DNA of 34,096 nt from an uncultured Altererythrobacter sp. (GCA_946885545.1 CAMPGP010000002.1:1-34096); one strand, 5' to 3'. Numbered from the stretch's first letter, positions 16,436-25,323 are shown. The notes: generated by a model not told the origin, from the sequence alone. Numbers and translations are program-made.

Positions 16436-17697
16436 GACGCGCTTCCCCGTTCGAGCATCCAGCGCCGCTTGGCGAGGACATCGTCGATGCGCCGGTTCAT
16501 TTCGCGCGCCGCCTCGCGCACGGAGAATTCTCCGCGCACCATGCGGTCGGCGATGACCTGCATTTCGGTGACGACGCGTTCCCATTCGGGAATCTTGGGG
16601 AGGGGCCGCGCAAGTTCGAGCTGCCGGGCGAACGGTGCCACGACCGAATCCTGCGCCAGCTCGGTCGCGCTCCATACCGACCGTCGCGCCGGAAGGTCGC
16701 CAGTAGCGCGATGGAGCGCGAGTTGCGCATCGCGCCCAATGAGGCGGCTGACGACGTTCCATGCCTCGGCCTTGCGAGAGCTGCGTGCGAAGACGACCAA
16801 GCTCGACCCGCCCGGCGCCGCCGCGCCCGCGCCGTCGGGGCCGGGATTGGGCGCCGTTCCCCAGCTGTCCTGCAGTTCGGGCGGAAGGCGGCTTCGCATC
16901 TCGCCGATCATCCACGGGCCCGAAGGGTATGTCGCGTACCATCCGCGTGCGAAATCCGACCACCGGTTGGCGATCTGCGCGCCGGTGACGACGGGGGCAA
17001 GTCGCTCGTCGAACAGCGACTTGTAGAACTCCAGCGCCGCGAGAAATTCGGGCGAATCGAAATCGCCGCGAACGCCGTCGCGATCGAGGAAGCGCGCGCC
17101 TGCCGAAAGCGCGAAGCCCTGCAGGTGTTCGAACTCGTCCAGCGGCAGCAGCACGCCGAACCTGTCCTCGCCGCCCTGGCGGCTGATCGTGGCGAGCGCC
17201 GCCTTCCATTCCGACCACTCGAGCGGCGGGCTGGCATGACCGGCGTGGGCAAACAGGTCCTTGCGATAGAACTGTACGCGTGTGTCGACATACCAAGGTG
17301 CGGCGACGAGGCGGCCCGCGATCCGGTTGCTTTCGAGCACGGCCCCAAACTGGTCGCGCCCGATCGCGAGTTCAGGGGGCACGGGCTCGATTGCTCCCAG
17401 CGCTTCGAGCTCCGCCAGCCAGCTGTTGCCGACTTGCGCCAGATCGGGCAGCGATTGGCCGACATAGCCGGTCAGCAGCTTCTGGTGTGCGCCCGACCAG
17501 GGTAGGGCCTGGACTTCGACACCGGCGATCGACTGTTCGCGAAGAAGCGCGGGCAGGGCTGTAGCCTCGTTTCCGATGGCCCAGATCTTCAGGGTATCGC
17601 GATCGCCGGCGCGATTGCAGCCGCCCAGCGCGATCGCCGCCGAACCGGTCAGCCCCGCCGCGATGAACGCGCGCCGCGAGAAGCGGCCGGCCGTCAA
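16432..17697 (-). CDS. Extracellular solute-binding protein family 1, lipoprotein with twin-arginine motif, TTG start
   Basis: This 421-residue family 1 sugar-binding protein is the receptor of the CUT1 importer. The N-terminus MTAGRFSRRAFIAAG carries a Tat-like S-R-R-x-F-I motif, followed by IALGGC (lipobox Cys27), so it is probably a Tat-exported lipoprotein tethered to a membrane. The mature protein begins with DTLKIWAIGNEA and contains the usual periplasmic-binding pattern, such as LPDLAQVGNSWLAEL and WMIGEMRS. The start codon is TTG at 17697, overlapping the lacI stop (TTGA). No better start keeps the export signal intact. A C-terminal run (MNRRIDDVLAKRRWMLERG) is amphipathic. The ligand is inferred to be the oligosaccharide cleaved later by GH1. 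Confidence 0.92.
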   Translation of the reverse strand: MTAGRFSRRAFIAAGLTGSAAIALGGCNRAGDRDTLKIWAIGNEATALPALLREQSIAGVEVQALPWSGAHQKLLTGYVGQSLPDLAQVGNSWLAELEALGAIEPVPPELAIGRDQFGAVLESNRIAGRLVAAPWYVDTRVQFYRKDLFAHAGHASPPLEWSEWKAALATISRQGGEDRFGVLLPLDEFEHLQGFALSAGARFLDRDGVRGDFDSPEFLAALEFYKSLFDERLAPVVTGAQIANRWSDFARGWYATYPSGPWMIGEMRSRLPPELQDSWGTAPNPGPDGAGAAAPGGSSLVVFARSSRKAEAWNVVSRLIGRDAQLALHRATGDLPARRSVWSATELAQDSVVAPFARQLELARPLPKIPEWERVVTEMQVIADRMVRGEFSVREAAREMNRRIDDVLAKRRWMLERGSAS

Positions 17698-18740
17698 TTC
17701 GCGGCGACCGTTCGGGCGACCTCGCGCGTACCGCCTCCGGTCAGGTCCGCGCCGCCGGTCGAGCGACGCTCCGCCAGCGTCGGCGAGAGCACGACGCCGT
17801 GCTCCATCCCCAGCCGCTCGCCGCGCAGCATCCGCAACAGAAGCATCGCCGCAGTCGAGCCGAGCTGCGCCATGTTCGACTGCATCGTCGTTAGCTTGGG
17901 GGTCACGTGGCGAGCAAGCGGGATGTCGTCGAAACCGGCGACGAGCCTGTCCTTGCCGACCGAGACGCCGGCTTCCTCCAGCACCGACATGAGGCCAACC
18001 GCCATGACGTCGTTGGCGGCGAAGACGGCGTCGGCGGGAACCTGTCCGGCAATGAGCAGGCGGGCCGCTTCCTGCCCGGCGCTTTCCGTGAAGTCCCCCG
18101 GCAGGACGACCGGATGGGTTTCGCCGAGCTTTTCCCGCATGGCGTCGGTGAAACCGCGCAGGCGCTCGCGGGCGTCGCGATTGTGCTTGGGTCCAGCGAT
18201 GTGGACGATCCGGCGGCCGCCCTTCGCGATCAAGTGCTCGGTGATGGCGCGCGCGCCGCTGTAGTTGTCCACCGCGACGAAGGGCACGTCGCTCTCGCCC
18301 GCCTGCGCGTTGAGCAGCACCGTGGGCATGCCGGGGTCGAGATGTTCGGACAGCAGCTCGTCGGTGGAATCGGGCGGCATCAGCAGGAGCCCGTCCACAC
18401 GGCCGCGCATCGCCCGGATCGCACTGGTCGTCTCGTGCGAACTGCCGTGCATGTTGCCGAGCAGCAGGTGCTTGCCCGCGCCATGGGCAATGTGGTCGAT
18501 CCCGCGAATGATCTCGGAGAAGAATTCGCCGAACAGGTCGGGCAGGATCACCCCGATCGTATCGGTCTGGCGGATGGTGAGGCTGCGTGCGCCCGAATGG
18601 GGCACGAAATTCAGCGACTTGGCCGCCGCTTCGATCGCCTCGCGGGTTGCCTTGGTGACGTTGGTGCGTCCGTTCAGCGCGCGGGAGACCGTCGCGACAG
18701 AAACGCCCGCTTCCTTCGCCACATCTCGAATCGTGACCAT
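17694..18740 (-). CDS. LacI/GalR-family transcriptional repressor of the sugar locus
   Basis: This 348-residue regulator begins MVTIRDVAKEAGVSVATVSR, the classic LacI helix-turn-helix (3-22) with its hinge helix near 50-60. A periplasmic-binding-like effector domain follows from about 60 to 325 (IGVILPDLFGEFFSEI, FAANDVMAVGLM, GFDDIPLARHVTPKLTTM). About 25 further residues form a Gly/Arg-rich tail. ATG 18740 follows GAGGGGA; the longer open frame upstream runs back into the ATPase gene. The operator-like site at 18764-18777 lies 24 bases before the start, and a matching site lies in the GH3/receptor gap. It therefore probably represses both its own operon and the divergent arms until a sugar effector binds. 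Confidence 0.94.
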   Translation of the reverse strand: MVTIRDVAKEAGVSVATVSRALNGRTNVTKATREAIEAAAKSLNFVPHSGARSLTIRQTDTIGVILPDLFGEFFSEIIRGIDHIAHGAGKHLLLGNMHGSSHETTSAIRAMRGRVDGLLLMPPDSTDELLSEHLDPGMPTVLLNAQAGESDVPFVAVDNYSGARAITEHLIAKGGRRIVHIAGPKHNRDARERLRGFTDAMREKLGETHPVVLPGDFTESAGQEAARLLIAGQVPADAVFAANDVMAVGLMSVLEEAGVSVGKDRLVAGFDDIPLARHVTPKLTTMQSNMAQLGSTAAMLLLRMLRGERLGMEHGVVLSPTLAERRSTGGADLTGGGTREVARTVAAN

Positions 18741-18761
18741 CGGTCCCCTCTTCCGCAAATC

Positions 18762-18789
18762 AATGTAACCGTTTTCACACGTTCGGCAA
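18762..18789 (-). promoter_or_regulatory. Weak candidate promoter in front of lacI
   Basis: On the minus strand, TTGCCG (18789-18784), a 16-base spacer and TACATT (18767-18762) give four of six matches in each box. The operator-like site lies in the spacer and first -10 bases. The -35 box is inside the 3' end of the ATPase gene. An internal promoter here would let lacI and the transporter chain be controlled separately from the ATPase. Confidence 0.35.
18764..18777. promoter_or_regulatory. LacI-family operator in front of lacI and the transporter chain
   Basis: TGTAACCGTTTTCA is a near-palindrome that matches the reverse complement of the GH3/receptor site (3787-3800) at 13 of 14 positions. 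It lies in the 34-base gap between the ATPase and lacI genes and includes the ATPase stop codon. Its position just before a LacI-type gene supports autoregulation. Confidence 0.7.
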
Positions 18790-19887
18790 TGGCGCGAACG
18801 CGAGTGCCGATCCGGCGCTTTCGAACAGGTGCAGCGCGCCCGCGGGCGCGTGGAGCGAGATGGTGTCGCCGACCGCGATTGCTGCATCGCCCGAGGTCCG
18901 CCAGACGAGCGCCGCCGTGCCCTGGCCGAGGCGAACGTGCCGTTCCCCGCCGAACCATTCGACGAACGCGGCCCGGCGCGGCGCGAGTGCGATCCGACCT
19001 TCGCCGGCCACCGCGGTCAGCGCCTCCGGGCGTATACCGACGGTCACCGGGGAGCCTTCCTGCAGTGGGTGTTCGAGCGGGCCGAGCGCCAGCCGCTCGC
19101 CACCCGCCTGGTCGATGGCGATCTCGGTGGCGGCGGCATCGGCGCGCACGATCGTGCCCGCCAGCGTGTTGATCGGCGGCTGGCCGAAGAACTCCGCGGC
19201 GAACAGTGTCGCCGGGCGATGGTAAAGATCCTCGGGCGTGCCCTGCTGTTCGATCTTGCCCTCGCGCATCAGCACGATGCGGTCGGCCAGCGCCATCGCC
19301 TCGGCCTGATCGTGCGTGACGTAGATCGTCGGCGCACGCAGCCGCGCGTGCAGGTCGGCGAATTCTCGCCGCATCTGTGCGCGCAGCCCGGCATCGAGAT
19401 TGGACAGAGGTTCGTCGAACAGGAACAGGCGCGGCTCGCGCACGATCGCCCGTCCGATCGCCACACGTTGGCGCTGGCCGCCCGACAATTCACCCGGCTT
19501 GCGGTCCATCAGTTCGGCCAGACCGAGCAGTTCGCACGCCTGAGCCACGCTGTCGTCGATGGCCGTGCGCGAACGCCCTGCCATCAGCAACGGGAAGGCG
19601 ATGTTCTGGGCGACCGTCATCTGCGGATAGAGTGCATAGGACTGGAACACCATCGCCACCCCGCGCTCGCCGGGCGGCAGGTCGTCGACCCGCCGGTCGC
19701 CGATGCGAATTTCCCCGCTATCTGGCCGCTCGAGGCCCGCAATCAGCCGCAGCAGCGTCGACTTACCACATCCCGAGGGGCCGACAAGAACCACGAATTC
19801 GCCGTCTCCCACCGAAAGATCGAGGCCCTCGAAGAGTATCGCCGCTCCGAAGCGCTTGCCGACCCGGGATAGCGTTGCACCGGCCAA
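18775..19887 (-). CDS. Sugar ABC transporter ATPase (UgpC/MalK/MsmX type)
   Basis: This 370-residue ATPase energises the CUT1 importer from the cytoplasmic side. Walker A is GPSGCGKST (36-44), the Q-loop is FQSYALYP, the signature is LSGGQ (134-138), Walker B is LFLFDEP (154-160), and YVTHDQ is the switch His. The C-terminal third is the MalK-type regulatory/TOBE region. The TTG at 19887 has GGGAGAG just upstream and gives MAGATLSRVGKRFG, the normal family opening. An in-frame ATG at 19938 would add 17 residues without family likeness or a ribosome-binding site. It is separate from the permease genes and lies before the operator, so its expression may be independent. It could also serve other importers, as MsmX does. 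Confidence 0.93.
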   Translation of the reverse strand: MAGATLSRVGKRFGAAILFEGLDLSVGDGEFVVLVGPSGCGKSTLLRLIAGLERPDSGEIRIGDRRVDDLPPGERGVAMVFQSYALYPQMTVAQNIAFPLLMAGRSRTAIDDSVAQACELLGLAELMDRKPGELSGGQRQRVAIGRAIVREPRLFLFDEPLSNLDAGLRAQMRREFADLHARLRAPTIYVTHDQAEAMALADRIVLMREGKIEQQGTPEDLYHRPATLFAAEFFGQPPINTLAGTIVRADAAATEIAIDQAGGERLALGPLEHPLQEGSPVTVGIRPEALTAVAGEGRIALAPRRAAFVEWFGGERHVRLGQGTAALVWRTSGDAAIAVGDTISLHAPAGALHLFESAGSALAFAPLPNV

Positions 19888-19993
19888 TTGCGTCTCTCCC
19901 ACTCGCGGGTGCGGTTCCACCCGGACGTGGGCCCGCATAGCGTCGCGAGGCGCTACGCACCAACCATCTTGTGGATTTCGTTGCGTTGCGCGC

Positions 19994-21349
19994 TCAGCCG
20001 CGCTTGTGGATCACCTGCATGATGCGGGTGACCTGGCTGCGCAGCGTCGTCGCCTGCCGCTCCAGCTCGGTCGCCGAATTCAGCACCTGCGAGGCCGCGG
20101 CGCCGGTCGAGAGCGCGGTCTCGCGCACCTGCTCCACGTTCGAGCGCACTTCGGCGGTGCTGCGTGCGGCGAGATCGATGTTCCGCGCCAATTCCTGTCC
20201 CGCCACGGACTGCTGATCGACTGCGGACGCTATCGAAACCGCGGTCGATTCGAGCTGCTGGACCTGCTCGGCGACGGCGCGCAGCGCACCGACGCTGGCC
20301 CCGGTCGAATCCTGTATGGCGCGAATCTGCTGGGCCACCTGCTCGGTCGCGCGGCCGGTCTGCGAGGCGAGTTCCTTGACCTCCGATGCGACCACCGCGA
20401 AGCCGCGCCCCGCCTCGCCGCCGCGGGCGGCCTCGATCGAGGCGTTGAGCGCGAGCAGGTTGGTCCGCTGGGCGATGGTGGAGATCAGTTCGACCACGTG
20501 GCCGATCTGTTCCGCCGTTGCGGACAGCGCGGAGATCGTGTCGTTGGCCTGCTGCGTGGAATCGGTCGCTTGGCGGGCGAGCTCGGCCGACTGCGCGGCC
20601 TGGCGGCTGATCTCGCCGATCGACATCGCGAATTCGTCGGATGCGGCGGCTGCGGCGGTGACGCCCGACGAGGCCTCGACCATGGCCTGCGCCACGCGCT
20701 GGGTCTGCGCCGCCCCCTGTTCCGCGGCGGTCGCCATCGAGCTGGCGGTCGCCTGCAACTGGGCCGAGGCGGACCCCACCCCTGAGACGACGTCGGCGAC
20801 GCTGCTTTCGAAGGTCCGCACGAAGGCGCGCATTTCCTTCTCGCGCTTCTCGCGCTCGGCGCGGCGGTTGGCGAACAATTCGTCGAGCTTGTGGCCGGAC
20901 TTGAGGAAAACCTGGAACGAACGTGCGATCTCCCCGATCTCGTCGCGGCGCTCGAGCCCGGCGATCGTGAAATCGCGATGGCCGGCGGCAAGCGCGGTCA
21001 TGTCTTCGGCGAGCTTCTCGAGCTGACCCGAGGTGTCGAGGAGCACCGCGCGGATCGCGCCGACGCCGAGAAACAGCGCGATCGCGGTGATTCCGGCGAT
21101 CGCCCAGCGCAGCGCCGCGACGCTCTGCGCGTCGGGTGCATCGAGACCGATCCATGCGAGCATCGAGACCAGCACGATTGCGGCGAGCGGCATGCCGCCA
21201 AGCATCGTCACCTTGCGCGCGAGCGACTGGTCGTTGAAGTGTCGCACGAGCGCGGAGCCCGAGGCACTGGCGGTGGTGCCGGACAGTTCGACCCGTTCGA
21301 TCTCGTCGTGCATATCGTCGGGTACGACGATCGTAGTCTGAGCGTTCAC
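19994..21349 (-). CDS. Methyl-accepting chemotaxis protein with minimal periplasmic region
   Basis: This 451-residue inner-membrane chemoreceptor starts at GTG 21349, which overlaps the stop of the GGDEF-EAL gene (GTGA) and has GGAGG 8 bases upstream. About 45 cytoplasmic residues precede TM1 (about 46-68). Only about 11 residues separate it from TM2 (about 80-103), so there is no periplasmic ligand domain. A HAMP-like stretch (104-160) and a long coiled coil follow. The hairpin tip [20 protein letters not shown] (288-307) that binds CheA and CheW is intact. It must therefore sense something inside the membrane or cytoplasm, or through a partner. There is no CheB/CheR-tethering pentapeptide at the C-terminus. 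It is the last gene of the chemotaxis run. Confidence 0.93.
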   Translation of the reverse strand: MNAQTTIVVPDDMHDEIERVELSGTTASASGSALVRHFNDQSLARKVTMLGGMPLAAIVLVSMLAWIGLDAPDAQSVAALRWAIAGITAIALFLGVGAIRAVLLDTSGQLEKLAEDMTALAAGHRDFTIAGLERRDEIGEIARSFQVFLKSGHKLDELFANRRAEREKREKEMRAFVRTFESSVADVVSGVGSASAQLQATASSMATAAEQGAAQTQRVAQAMVEASSGVTAAAAASDEFAMSIGEISRQAAQSAELARQATDSTQQANDTISALSATAEQIGHVVELISTIAQRTNLLALNASIEAARGGEAGRGFAVVASEVKELASQTGRATEQVAQQIRAIQDSTGASVGALRAVAEQVQQLESTAVSIASAVDQQSVAGQELARNIDLAARSTAEVRSNVEQVRETALSTGAAASQVLNSATELERQATTLRSQVTRIMQVIHKRG

Positions 21350-22881
21350 GCTACTTTCCTCCCCCGGCTTTCGGAATGGGCTCCGCGCTTAACGGGCATT
21401 GACACCGGAAGGTGCTGGGCGATCTCGTCGCACGGCATGGGCGCGAAGTAGAGCCAGCCCTGGATGTGATCGCATCCAGCGCTGCGCACCATCGCCGCCT
21501 GCGCTTCGGTTTCCACGCCCTCGGCGGTGACCCGCATCTTGAGGGCGCGCGCCATCGAGATGCTCGACAGCATCATCGCGCGCGAGCTTTCGTCTATCGC
21601 GGAATCGACCACCAGCGACCGGTCGAGCTTGAGCTTCTCGAAGCGGAACTGTCGCAGGAAGCCGATCGAGGCATAGCCGGTGCCGAAATCGTCGAGCACC
21701 ACGTCGACCCCGAGCCCGCGGATAAGGTCGAGGCTGCGCTCGGCAACCATCGGGTCGAGCACGAGGCAGGTCTCGGTGATCTCCAGCTCGAGGCGATCGG
21801 GCGAAAGCCCGGTCTCCTCGAGAATCTGGCCGAGCTGGAAGGGGAATTCGGGGTTGCGCAGCTGCGCGGCCGAGATATTGACCGAAAGCTTGATGCCCCA
21901 GGGCAACGCGTCGGTGCAGGCGCGTCGCAGGACCCAGAGGCCGATCGCATTTATCAGACCCGATTCCTCGGCCACCGGGATGAAGACGTTGGGGCCGACG
22001 TCGGCACCATCGGGCCGGTCCCAACGCAGCAGCGATTCTACGGCGACGATTTTGCGAGTCTTGGCGTCAACGAGGGGCTGGTAATGAACCCGGAATTCGT
22101 CGTTCAGCAGCGCGGTGCGCAGTTCATTGTCGAGATCGCGAAGGGCCTCGAGGCTGCGATCGAACTCGCTCTTGAACCAGGTGCAGCGCATCTTGCCGCC
22201 CCGCTTGGAAACATACATCGCGACGTCCGCGCGGCGCAGGAGTTCGGAGGAATCCATTTCCTCGCCCGCCTGGCAGCGCGCCAGCCCGACGCTTGCCCCG
22301 ATGGGGATGCGGCGGTCTTCGATCGCGATCGGGTGGCTCAGCGTGTCGAGCAGGCCGCGGCAGACGCCTTCGAGCAGGGTTCCAGCCAGCGGGCCGACCA
22401 TGCTCACGGCAAATTCGTCGCCGCCGAGGCGGTAACTTACTGCTTCGTTGCCGCACAGCCGGCGCAGGACCCGCGCGATCTCCTTGATCAACCTGTCGCC
22501 GACCGCATGGCCGTAGAGATCGTTGATCATCTTGAATCCGTCGAGATCGATCAGCGCGACCGCCATTTCCTGTCCGGTGCGCGCGCCGTGGCACGCGTTG
22601 AGGTGGAGCGCGCGACGGTTTGGCAGCTGGCTCAGACTGTCGGTCATGCCGAGCCGCTCGAGCCGGGCGACATGGGCGAAGCCGAACCGCAGAAGAAGCA
22701 CGACAGCTATGGCATAGATCGCAACGCCGCCGAGGATCAGTGGCGAAACCTCCGCGAGGGCGAACTCGTCGCTCAGCAGCAGGGCGACGGAAATGGTCGC
22801 GAAGATCACCGTGAGGACGACAAGCGGTGCGACGACGAGCAGGCGCGGCGCGAAGCTGTTCTTTTCTGCCTCTAACGTCAC
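21346..22881 (-). CDS. Membrane GGDEF-EAL cyclic-di-GMP enzyme
   Basis: This protein of about 511 residues has two TM helices (about 14-36 and 46-67), then a GGDEF domain (about 75-240) and an EAL domain (about 245-495). GGDEF (153-157) is exact, with DLDGFK nearby, and no RxxD inhibitory site sits in front of it. The EAL motif reads ESL (Glu282), and the other phosphodiesterase residues remain: NIS, the Glu of [15 protein letters not shown] (397-403), KLD (418-420), Glu454 and Gln474. Both activities therefore look possible. GTG 22881 has AGGGG upstream; GTG 22899 would add six residues. Sandwiched between cheR and the MCP, and overlapping the latter by 4 bases, it probably links cyclic-di-GMP to the chemotaxis output. 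Confidence 0.9.
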   Translation of the reverse strand: MTLEAEKNSFAPRLLVVAPLVVLTVIFATISVALLLSDEFALAEVSPLILGGVAIYAIAVVLLLRFGFAHVARLERLGMTDSLSQLPNRRALHLNACHGARTGQEMAVALIDLDGFKMINDLYGHAVGDRLIKEIARVLRRLCGNEAVSYRLGGDEFAVSMVGPLAGTLLEGVCRGLLDTLSHPIAIEDRRIPIGASVGLARCQAGEEMDSSELLRRADVAMYVSKRGGKMRCTWFKSEFDRSLEALRDLDNELRTALLNDEFRVHYQPLVDAKTRKIVAVESLLRWDRPDGADVGPNVFIPVAEESGLINAIGLWVLRRACTDALPWGIKLSVNISAAQLRNPEFPFQLGQILEETGLSPDRLELEITETCLVLDPMVAERSLDLIRGLGVDVVLDDFGTGYASIGFLRQFRFEKLKLDRSLVVDSAIDESSRAMMLSSISMARALKMRVTAEGVETEAQAAMVRSAGCDHIQGWLYFAPMPCDEIAQHLPVSMPVKRGAHSESRGRKVA

Positions 22882-22953
22882 CCGCCCGGACCCCTGCACC
22901 CTTTGTTGCAGCGGCGATAGGCACTTCCCACTAAAGAAGCGTAAAGTTGCGAT

Positions 22954-23823
22954 TCACCGTGCAAGCGGTGTACCCGCTTCCGTGCCGCCGACGCCGATGG
23001 CACGGCCGCCGGTCCGCTTGTAGAGCCCCTGCACCCCGGTGGCCGGTGCGAAGCTCCCGGTCCTGCCCGTCACGGTCTCTCCCGCGCCGAGCATGAGCCA
23101 GCCATCTTCCCGCAGGCTCGATGCCAGTCGCCCGAAGGCGCGTTCCTTCGTCGTCTCGTCGAAATAGAGCAGGACATTGCGGCACAGGACGAGGTCGAAG
23201 CGTTCCGGCCGGGCCTGCGAGTCGAGAATGTTCCCGACGCGATAGCGGATCGGCGTCAGCAGCGCAGGGTCCGGTTCCCAACCGCGCGGGCTCTCGCGGA
23301 AATGGCGCAGCATCTGTGCCACGCCCAGCCCGCGCTGAATCTCGAATTGGCTGTAACAGGCGCGGCGCGCGGCCGCGATCGCCTGGGTCGAGACATCGGT
23401 CCCGAGGATGTCGATCGTCCATCCGCGCCAGAGGTCCGGCCTGTCGGTGAAGAGCATCGAGAGCGACAACGCTTCCTGGCCGGTCGAACAGCCTGCCGAC
23501 CAGATCGACAGTCGCCGCGTGTTCGCCCGCTTGACGGCGAGGTCCGGCAGGACCGTCTCGGACAATTGCTGGAACAGCTGGATGTCGCGGAAGAAGTAGG
23601 TCTCGTTGTTGAGCAGCGATTCGACGACGCGCCGCGACAGTTCGTCCGTTTGCTGAGCGGCGAGGAGGCACACGAGCTGGTCGGCGTTGTCGATGCCGTG
23701 CTCGCGGAACAGCCCGGCGAGCGCGCTGCCGATACGCCACACGCGGCCTTCGGTAAGCTGCTGCCCGGTTCGCTGGCACAGCAGGTCGGCGATGATCTTG
23801 TGCGAGATCTGCGTCACTTCCAT
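22954..23823 (-). CDS. cheR: CheR chemoreceptor glutamate methyltransferase
   Basis: This 289-residue SAM-dependent methyltransferase adds methyl groups to receptor glutamates for adaptation. The N-terminal helical domain (about 1-75) contains NNETYFFRD. The Rossmann domain starts at SIWSAGCSTGQEALSLSML, the CheR SAM-binding motif, with ILGTDVS and LVLCRNVLLYFD downstream. ATG 23823 lies 10 bases inside the end of cheB, so the two are co-translated; the longer upstream frame is antisense-like to cheB. The last 20 residues are Gly/Thr-rich. It pairs with CheB in adaptation of the MCP in the same operon. Confidence 0.95.
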   Translation of the reverse strand: MEVTQISHKIIADLLCQRTGQQLTEGRVWRIGSALAGLFREHGIDNADQLVCLLAAQQTDELSRRVVESLLNNETYFFRDIQLFQQLSETVLPDLAVKRANTRRLSIWSAGCSTGQEALSLSMLFTDRPDLWRGWTIDILGTDVSTQAIAAARRACYSQFEIQRGLGVAQMLRHFRESPRGWEPDPALLTPIRYRVGNILDSQARPERFDLVLCRNVLLYFDETTKERAFGRLASSLREDGWLMLGAGETVTGRTGSFAPATGVQGLYKRTGGRAIGVGGTEAGTPLAR

Positions 23824-24920
23824 GCCGCTTCTCCCGCGTGAGCCGCGATGCGCAGCGCGATGTTCTCCGGTCGCAGGACCGCGGAAGCGAGCCCCGCTTC
23901 GACGATTGCGCGCGGCATGCCCCAGACCGACGAACTGACCTCGTCCTGCGCGACGAGGTTGCCTCCGGCCTGGACGAGCTTTTCCGCGCCGAGCGAGCCG
24001 TCTCGCCCCATGCCCGAGAGGACGACGCCAAGCGCGCCGGGACCGACAGTATCGGCCATGCTCTCGAACATCGGGTCGACCGAGGGCATGCACCCGCTCG
24101 CCACCTTGAAGGCTGCGGTACGGGCAACGATCCGTCCGCCTTCGCTGCGCAGGATCATGTGGCCGTGCCCCGGTGCGATGTGGATCCGTCCGGGTTCCAC
24201 CGGCGTGCGGTCGTCGACCACCACTGCGGCGCGTCCGCTCGCCAATTCCAACTGGCGCGCGAAGACCTGCATGAAGCTTGCGGGCAGGTGCTGGGTCACG
24301 AGGATCGGCGCATCGACTTGCCTCGGTAGATGGCGAAGCAGCACGCAGAGGGCATGGATCCCTCCCGTAGATGCGCCGACGCCGACGAGTTCGAGCGGGA
24401 GATTGAAGTTGTTGCGCGCCCTGAGCGGAGGTTTCTCGTCAGGCGGAAGCATTCCTGCCTCGCACCGGCTGCGTCGGCCGAGCGCGCGGATGCGCTGGAG
24501 CAGCGCGGTGCGATAGGCCTGATCGAACTCGCCGCTGCGAGGCTTGAGCATCGTGTCGGCCGCGCCGGTCGAGAGGGCGGCCAGCGTGTGCTCGGCCCCG
24601 GCTTCGGTGAGCGATGAAACGACCAGGATCTGGCTAGCACCGTTTGCTGCGAGAATGCGGGGCAGGGCGTCGAGACCGCCCATGCCGGGCATCTCGAGGT
24701 CGAGCAGCACGACGTCCGCCGGTGCGCGCGCAAGATCGGCGAGGGCGTTCTCCGCGCTCCCCGTCTTGCCAACGATCACCATGTCGGGCTCGGGCGCGAT
24801 GATTCTGGATAGGACCGCGCGCACGGTCAACGAATCGTCGACGATCATAACCCGTATCGGGCTGTGTCCCGTCGGGTAGCTTTCGGCTCCGCTGGGGGCG
24901 ATGGTACTTTCGGAGCCCAT
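23814..24920 (-). CDS. cheB: CheB receptor methylesterase/response regulator
   Basis: This 368-residue protein has a receiver domain (about 20-140) with DD (28-29), phospho-acceptor Asp74 in LLDLEMPGM and Lys126. A linker leads to the methylesterase domain (about 175-360), with Ser184 in GASTGG, His211 in QHLPASF and Asp307 in GMGRDGS. All catalytic residues are present. Phosphorylation by CheA should activate demethylation and deamidation of chemoreceptors. It begins 10 bases after cheY and overlaps cheR by 10 bases. Confidence 0.96.
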   Translation of the reverse strand: MGSESTIAPSGAESYPTGHSPIRVMIVDDSLTVRAVLSRIIAPEPDMVIVGKTGSAENALADLARAPADVVLLDLEMPGMGGLDALPRILAANGASQILVVSSLTEAGAEHTLAALSTGAADTMLKPRSGEFDQAYRTALLQRIRALGRRSRCEAGMLPPDEKPPLRARNNFNLPLELVGVGASTGGIHALCVLLRHLPRQVDAPILVTQHLPASFMQVFARQLELASGRAAVVVDDRTPVEPGRIHIAPGHGHMILRSEGGRIVARTAAFKVASGCMPSVDPMFESMADTVGPGALGVVLSGMGRDGSLGAEKLVQAGGNLVAQDEVSSSVWGMPRAIVEAGLASAVLRPENIALRIAAHAGEAAWK

Positions 24921-24930
24921 CGGCCTGGCC

Positions 24931-25296
24931 TCAGGCCATGCCGACGAGCTGGAGCTTGATTTGCAGGGTTTCGTGGTCGAACGGCTTCATCACATACTCG
25001 TCGGCACCGGCGCCGATGGCCTCGCGGATGTGCGCCACGTCGTTCTCGGTTGTGCAGAACACGACCTTCGGGCCGTCGCCGCCCGGCATGCGGCGCAAGT
25101 GGGTGATGAATTCGATTCCGGTCATCACCGGCATGTTCCAGTCGAGCAGGACCAGGTCGGGCATATTCTTTTCGCACTGCGCGATGCCCATCTCGCCGTT
25201 CTCGGCTTCTTCCACGGCGAACCCGAGCGATTCGAGGATGTGGCGCGAAACCTTGCGGATGACCCGCGAATCGTCGACGATCAGGCAGTTTTTCAT
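24931..25296 (-). CDS. cheY: CheY-type single-domain response regulator
   Basis: This 121-residue receiver protein has Asp8-Asp9, phospho-acceptor Asp52 in LLDWNMP, Thr82-Thr83 and Lys104 in MKPF, a complete site. It has no output domain, as expected for CheY acting on the flagellar switch or as a phosphate sink. The start ATG 25296 follows GAGGG at a rather long distance. A 54-base gap with an imperfect inverted repeat separates it from cheW, the only real gap inside the operon. No flagellar gene is in the window, so motor binding cannot be inferred from context. Confidence 0.95.
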   Translation of the reverse strand: MKNCLIVDDSRVIRKVSRHILESLGFAVEEAENGEMGIAQCEKNMPDLVLLDWNMPVMTGIEFITHLRRMPGGDGPKVVFCTTENDVAHIREAIGAGADEYVMKPFDHETLQIKLQLVGMA

Positions 25297-25323
25297 TTTT
25301 TGCGATCCCTCAGTTTCCGTCCC

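Noticed and set aside
16436..17296. N-terminal extension of the first permease
   Set aside because: It reads through the binding-protein gene in the wrong frame; the ATGA overlap at 16435 fits the operon pattern.
19906..19923. Small CGGGTG/CACCCG hairpin before the ATPase gene as a terminator of the chemotaxis operon
   Set aside because: It has only 6 bp and no T-run, and it lies right at the ribosome-binding region, so termination there is not supported.
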